Part shown: positions 18,698 to 21,928 of the stretch, piece after piece | Position numbering within the stretch: the stretch's first letter is position 1 | How the letters are laid out: each line of letters begins with the position of its first letter | Assembly: GCA_034698045.1 (NCBI GenBank) | Contig: JAQGAU010001029.1 | Location: 1-21,928, forward strand | Direction: 5' to 3' | From: Paramacrobiotus richtersi | Lineage: Eukaryota > Tardigrada > Eutardigrada > Parachela > Macrobiotidae | DNA length: 21,928 nt | Notes under the pieces: generated by a model | Databases searched by the model: none | What the model was told of the DNA's origin: nothing | Seen by the model: only the letters and a program-made list of their open reading frames with translations | Position numbers and translations under genes: made by a program

Positions 18698-19320
18698 TTT
18701 AATTAGCAGTAATAAAGTTAATTAGCACTGTAGATACTTAGATACTGTAGATACGGTTAAAGAAAAGTATCTGAATGGGCCATTTGAAAACTGTGCTATC
18801 TTTCAGTTCAGCTTTGAGTTACAGGCTTAATTATTTAACCAGGCGTAATTTCTTGGCCACTAATTAGGGGAATTAATTAAAGTGAAGTTTTAATTTATTT
18901 TGATGCTGCTAACGTTGATGACATGTGAAGTTCACCATTACCGTACGTTGCATTTATTTTCCACAGTTTTAATTATATACCAATTAGCTAATTAGCAGCG
19001 TAAATTTAAATTAACTAAAAAATTCGATGCTACAGTAGTGTAGGTGCCTAATACCGGTGAGAATTCTGTAACTATAGTAGTGAGCGCAAACTGACGGCTA
19101 ATCAGCATATTAATTAGCCAGTGACTAATTAGCAGTCAAAAATATGTAAGTGCACTGCATAATAAACAACGATTATCTGTTACCCATTTTAATCAGAGCC
19201 ATATTATTATTATTAAACTGCCATTTCCGCAAACTGCTATAGCTGGTAATAATGAAGGAACTGGTCCAATCATGCTAATTAGGTGGCAATTAATTAGGTA
19301 GGTAAAATTTCAATTAACAG
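18698..19320. repeat. Cluster of AATTAG(C) words in the core of the hAT-like element
   Basis: The word AATTAGC or close variants (AATTAGG, TTAATTAGC, CTAATTAG) recurs ten or more times in both orientations, for example at 18701, 18720, around 18983-18995 and around 19112-19132. Spacing is irregular, so it is not a simple satellite. Confidence 0.55.
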
Positions 19321-19743
19321 TCTTTTCTAATGATCCAGTAGTGTGTTTCGCAGCCTTTGGTGCTGTATTACAGCGAAATTCGTAAATTGATATGATACCG
19401 TCATTTCTGTGACTGTAAGATGTCAATAGCTTTATCGCCGATGTTACTAACTACAAAACATAACGTACGAGCAGTTAATTGTTTGGATTAAACGACCATA
19501 AACGAAAATCTAACATAAAAATAAAATAATTTCGATTAAGCAAAACTACTTCTGCTTATTTTATTTAGATGGGTTTTACTTTTGCTTAAGCATAAGTAGA
19601 ATGTCCCAGTTTGAATTTGGCTTAAGCAAAAGTCAGCCCTTCATAGTTTTGCTTATGATAAGCATAATCAAAATTCCTTCTCTTTTACTTTTAATAAGCA
19701 TAATTCATGACGTGCAGCATAAGTAAGAGCAAAAGCAACACTA

Positions 19744-19751
19744 GAAGCTTG
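19744..19751 (+). repeat. Right 8-bp target-site duplication (GAAGCTTG)
   Basis: Exact copy of 18071-18078, directly after the right terminal repeat (...AACACTA). Confidence 0.8.
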
Positions 19752-19914
19752 CGAAACCTACTGCAACTGCGGATACATTTTCTCAGAATCTCAGCAGTAA
19801 GTTTTTGATAGTTTCACGGTGGATGCATTATGTAAACACTGGATGCGGGATTGAACTTTGTAGATGAAAATTAATACAGTACAGTAGTCGAGTAAACTAA
19901 TACCATATACAGAA

Positions 19915-20719
19915 TTAGCAGAATTTTAAAAGCAGCTCAGCTTCTAGATTAGTAAAAGCATTGCATTGTGCTTGCATGCGAAGGTTATGTTCAGTTATCC
20001 TCGTGATCAACAACATATTCGAAAGGGAGATCTTCTGCAAATCAACTTCAAGCATGGGGGCTAAAGCGAATATAGAGCTTGCAGAAAGTGTGACGTTCCC
20101 GTTTTTGACCGGATAAGACTTGGACCGCAGGCTTCGGTGCAGTCTAGCAATTGAACCTCTGATATAGAAAGAGTGGTCCTCCTCGTGGTGCATCCGGATA
20201 ATTTCCTGTATTTTGTTGGTGGTTTCCTTGTCAAGGTATTCAATGTCACACTTGCGAAAAAAGTTGATTAGGATTTCCACGTCTGTCATTTTGCGGGTGT
20301 CCATCGTTTTCAGCACACTGTTTCCTGAAGGCAAAACTGTAAGAACTAGAGAGATGACCAATCGGTCGATGTTCGAGTCTGTGTCCACTGTGTCACTGCT
20401 AGATGGACAAAAAGTGGCCGCTGACTGGTCTGGGATAAACATCAGATCCGGATTCTTCGCACGTATCGCAGATGGACGGATCGTCAGCTGTTGGATTTCG
20501 TTAATGATTTTCATCCCTTTCTGTCGATATAGCACAACCTCTGCGACGATTGTGATGGCATCATCCTTCACACTTCCTGATCTTTTGCTAGTTCCAAATA
20601 GAATGTCGTGGCGGCAGAGTTGGTATCCATGATGATTTTCAGAAGCGGCGAACTTCTTAACTCCCGACCACGACAGAAATTTCACAATGAATACTTTTCG
20701 CCACTTTCCGGTGCGTAGG
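19915..20719 (-). CDS. MATH-domain protein C, second exon only (first exon beyond the window)
   Basis: The exon starts at 20719 after acceptor TTTTCTTGCCAACAG, at the same phase and place as in genes A and B, and ends with TAA at 19915-19917. It holds the second half of the MATH domain (LRTGKWRKVFIVKFLSWSG, LCRHDILFG, VKDDAITIVAEVVLYRQK), the linker FIPDQSAATFCPSS, the block IDRLVISLVLTVLPSGNS and MTDVEILINFFRKCDIEYLD, then HHEEDHSFYIRGSIAR and a divergent tail. Most residues are identical to gene A until about 70 residues from the end. There the A frame changes, so C probably shows the older C-terminus. The exon is 805 nt, the same length as in A by coincidence of different tails. The open frame continues upstream into the intron as far as 20808, but the conserved acceptor argues that this part is not coding. 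Confidence 0.75.
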
Positions 20720-21928
20720 CTGTTGGCAAGAAAAGTACCGAAAAAAGAAAACATTTGTAACCTTCGTTCAATGTTTGAGAACTCTATGCTGCTATGACAG
20801 CGTAGCATTTAAGAGAACTACTGTTACACTATTACACTGTTACACGACTGTTGCCAGTTCTAGCTGCACAGTAATTCTCAGTGACCACTCGTGGTGAAAA
20901 CGGGAAGCCTCCCGTTTATGGTAACCTTCGTTCAATGTTCGGTGTATACCGATTACAAGTACGTAAATACCGCACAGTCAAACGTTGCGTGGCAAATGGA
21001 CGTACAGTACAATAAAGTACGGAGTAAAATAAGGCGTCGTTTTATAAACCGGCATGCAGAAGTTTCTATAATATAATAGTCCAGAAAAGAAATTGAAAAA
21101 TAGCTGTTTTGTTTACGACGTGTGCAGTTATAACTAGAGGTCACTCAATTAATAAAGGCTCAGGGTCGCATAATTAAATCTAGATAAAAACACGTCCTGA
21201 AAAAGCCCGACAAACAAAAAAGGAATTTCACAAAATTAATCGGAAATAGGCCTTGGCATCCACTTACAAATTAAACTTGCAACGCGGTATAATTAAGGGC
21301 CATGATCACCTGACGAGATCACCTTTATAAGTCTTTATCTCTACAACAGTAAAACAAGTGCTGCACAGTGTCTCTTACTGTAGTCATATCTTGTTACAAG
21401 TTAAATTAATTCAGTGTAATTTCGTAATATGTTTTCGTTTTGTTTTTCACACTTTTCAGCTTGTAATTTGGATTTGATTACACGTTTCTGCCCTGTCTTT
21501 TCAGTTCTAATTGCACTGTACCGTTGTAACAACAGTCACAAAACCAAGAAATCGTAACTTACTTTTGAAAATACGATACGACAAAACAACAATGAAATAT
21601 GATATATGAAAGAACTACTTTGCTTTGTTCCAGTTGTTTTATTAGTTTTGAAGAAATGTGTGTTTGAAACCGTCCACGTATTGAAAATGATCAACGTATT
21701 TGTTTCGTCAGGAAAAAAGTGCCCTGGCCATAAGCGCCATTCAACCCTAAGCGCCTGCTGTAAACAAACCGGATGTTATGCGCACAAATCATTTGCCCAG
21801 TCCATGCAAGCGTCGCTCGTCTGCAGATAGACATGTACCGGAAACAATATGAAATATTCGTTTTGCATTCACAACTCGCACAGACGCGAATGTACAGTGT
21901 CCAAGCACATAACTGAAAAGCGCTCTGG
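20720..21928 (-). other. Intron of MATH gene C (first exon lies to the right)
   Basis: Aligns with the 1070-nt intron of gene A over most of its length, up to the window edge, which corresponds to about 13640 in copy 1. The first exon is expected a few hundred bases beyond the edge. Frames at 20891-21144 and 21606-21830 are inside this intron. Confidence 0.7.
20757..20939. repeat. 19-bp direct repeat in the intron of MATH gene C
   Basis: GTAACCTTCGTTCAATGTT occurs exactly at 20757-20775 and 20921-20939. Just before the second copy lies a small perfect hairpin (AACGGGA, AGCC, TCCCGTT). The A intron has no second copy, so a short insertion or duplication took place here. Confidence 0.6.

Larger units (their letters stand above)
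18079..19743. mobile_element. Non-autonomous hAT-like DNA transposon, 1665 bp
   Basis: The ends are inverted copies: left TAGTGTTGTTTTTGCT, right (reverse complement) TAGTGTTGCTTTTGCT, one mismatch in 16. Both are flanked by the 8-bp duplication GAAGCTTG. TAGTG fits the YARNG terminal pattern known for hAT elements, and 8-bp duplications are the rule in that superfamily. Inside both ends are many short palindromic words (TTTTGCTTAAGC, GCTTATGATAAGC, ACTTATGATAAGC) typical of subterminal transposase-binding repeats. The interior has no transposase frame; its longest open frames are about 60 codons. It must therefore have been moved by an enzyme made elsewhere. It sits in the 3' flank of MATH gene C, and the empty site is kept beside gene A, so insertion followed the A/C duplication. 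Confidence 0.85.
17622..21928. repeat. Duplicated block, copy 2 (flank, exon 2 and intron of MATH gene C)
   Basis: Homologous to 11575-13640. It is lengthened by about 330 nt of extra sequence (roughly 17670-18020) and by the 1665-bp transposon at 18079-19743. The match resumes at once after the element (GAAACCT-CTGC--TGCG-ATACATTT) and continues through the coding exon and intron to the window edge. Confidence 0.85.

Noticed and set aside
11943-20719. BTB domain after MATH, by analogy with SPOP-type proteins
   Set aside because: The segment lacks the usual BTB pattern (D-F-DV---V, HK--LA--S--F), and I could not align it.
1-21928. tRNA, rRNA or CRISPR features
   Set aside because: I saw no convincing tRNA B-box/cloverleaf, no rRNA core sequence and no regularly spaced direct repeats.

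Overview
This is eukaryotic, almost certainly metazoan, nuclear DNA. Genes are split by short GT-AG introns of about 50-260 nt (longer in one gene family). Polyadenylation signals follow several stop codons. The recognisable proteins are animal families: an MFSD11/UNC93-like transporter, the GTP cyclohydrolase I feedback regulator GFRP, and MATH-domain proteins. The base composition is moderately AT-rich. A small-genome invertebrate fits, but I cannot name the phylum; a tardigrade-like animal would only be a guess.

Layout. 1-2304 (+) holds the 3' three quarters of an MFSD11-like membrane protein in ten exons. 2964-8478 carries three divergent GFRP-like copies (-, +, -): one intact single-exon gene (2964-3242), one that reads through if a 50-nt intron is removed (6808-7175), and one with its frame broken (8118-8478). 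Between the first two are two long, unrelated hairpins (4417-4546 and 4755-4926). 10166-10459 (+) is a short charged coiled-coil protein with no family I recognise. 10931-11250 contains coding-looking fragments in shifting frames, possibly a relic.

The right half (11575-21928) is built by duplication. Three minus-strand genes each encode a MATH domain split by an intron at the same codon phase, followed by a conserved C-terminal region of roughly 150 residues that does not look like BTB. Genes A (11943-14206) and C (19915 to beyond the right edge) are close copies, including their long intron and 3' flank. Gene B (15385-16657) is more diverged and has a short intron. The 3' flank of gene C is interrupted by a 1665-bp non-autonomous hAT-like transposon (18079-19743) with 8-bp target-site duplications. 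The matching flank of gene A preserves the empty site.

The genes do not form an operon or an obvious pathway. The window reads as a locus of small-family expansion by local duplication. The best candidates for something undescribed are the MATH plus unknown-domain family, the GFRP cluster and the two hairpins.
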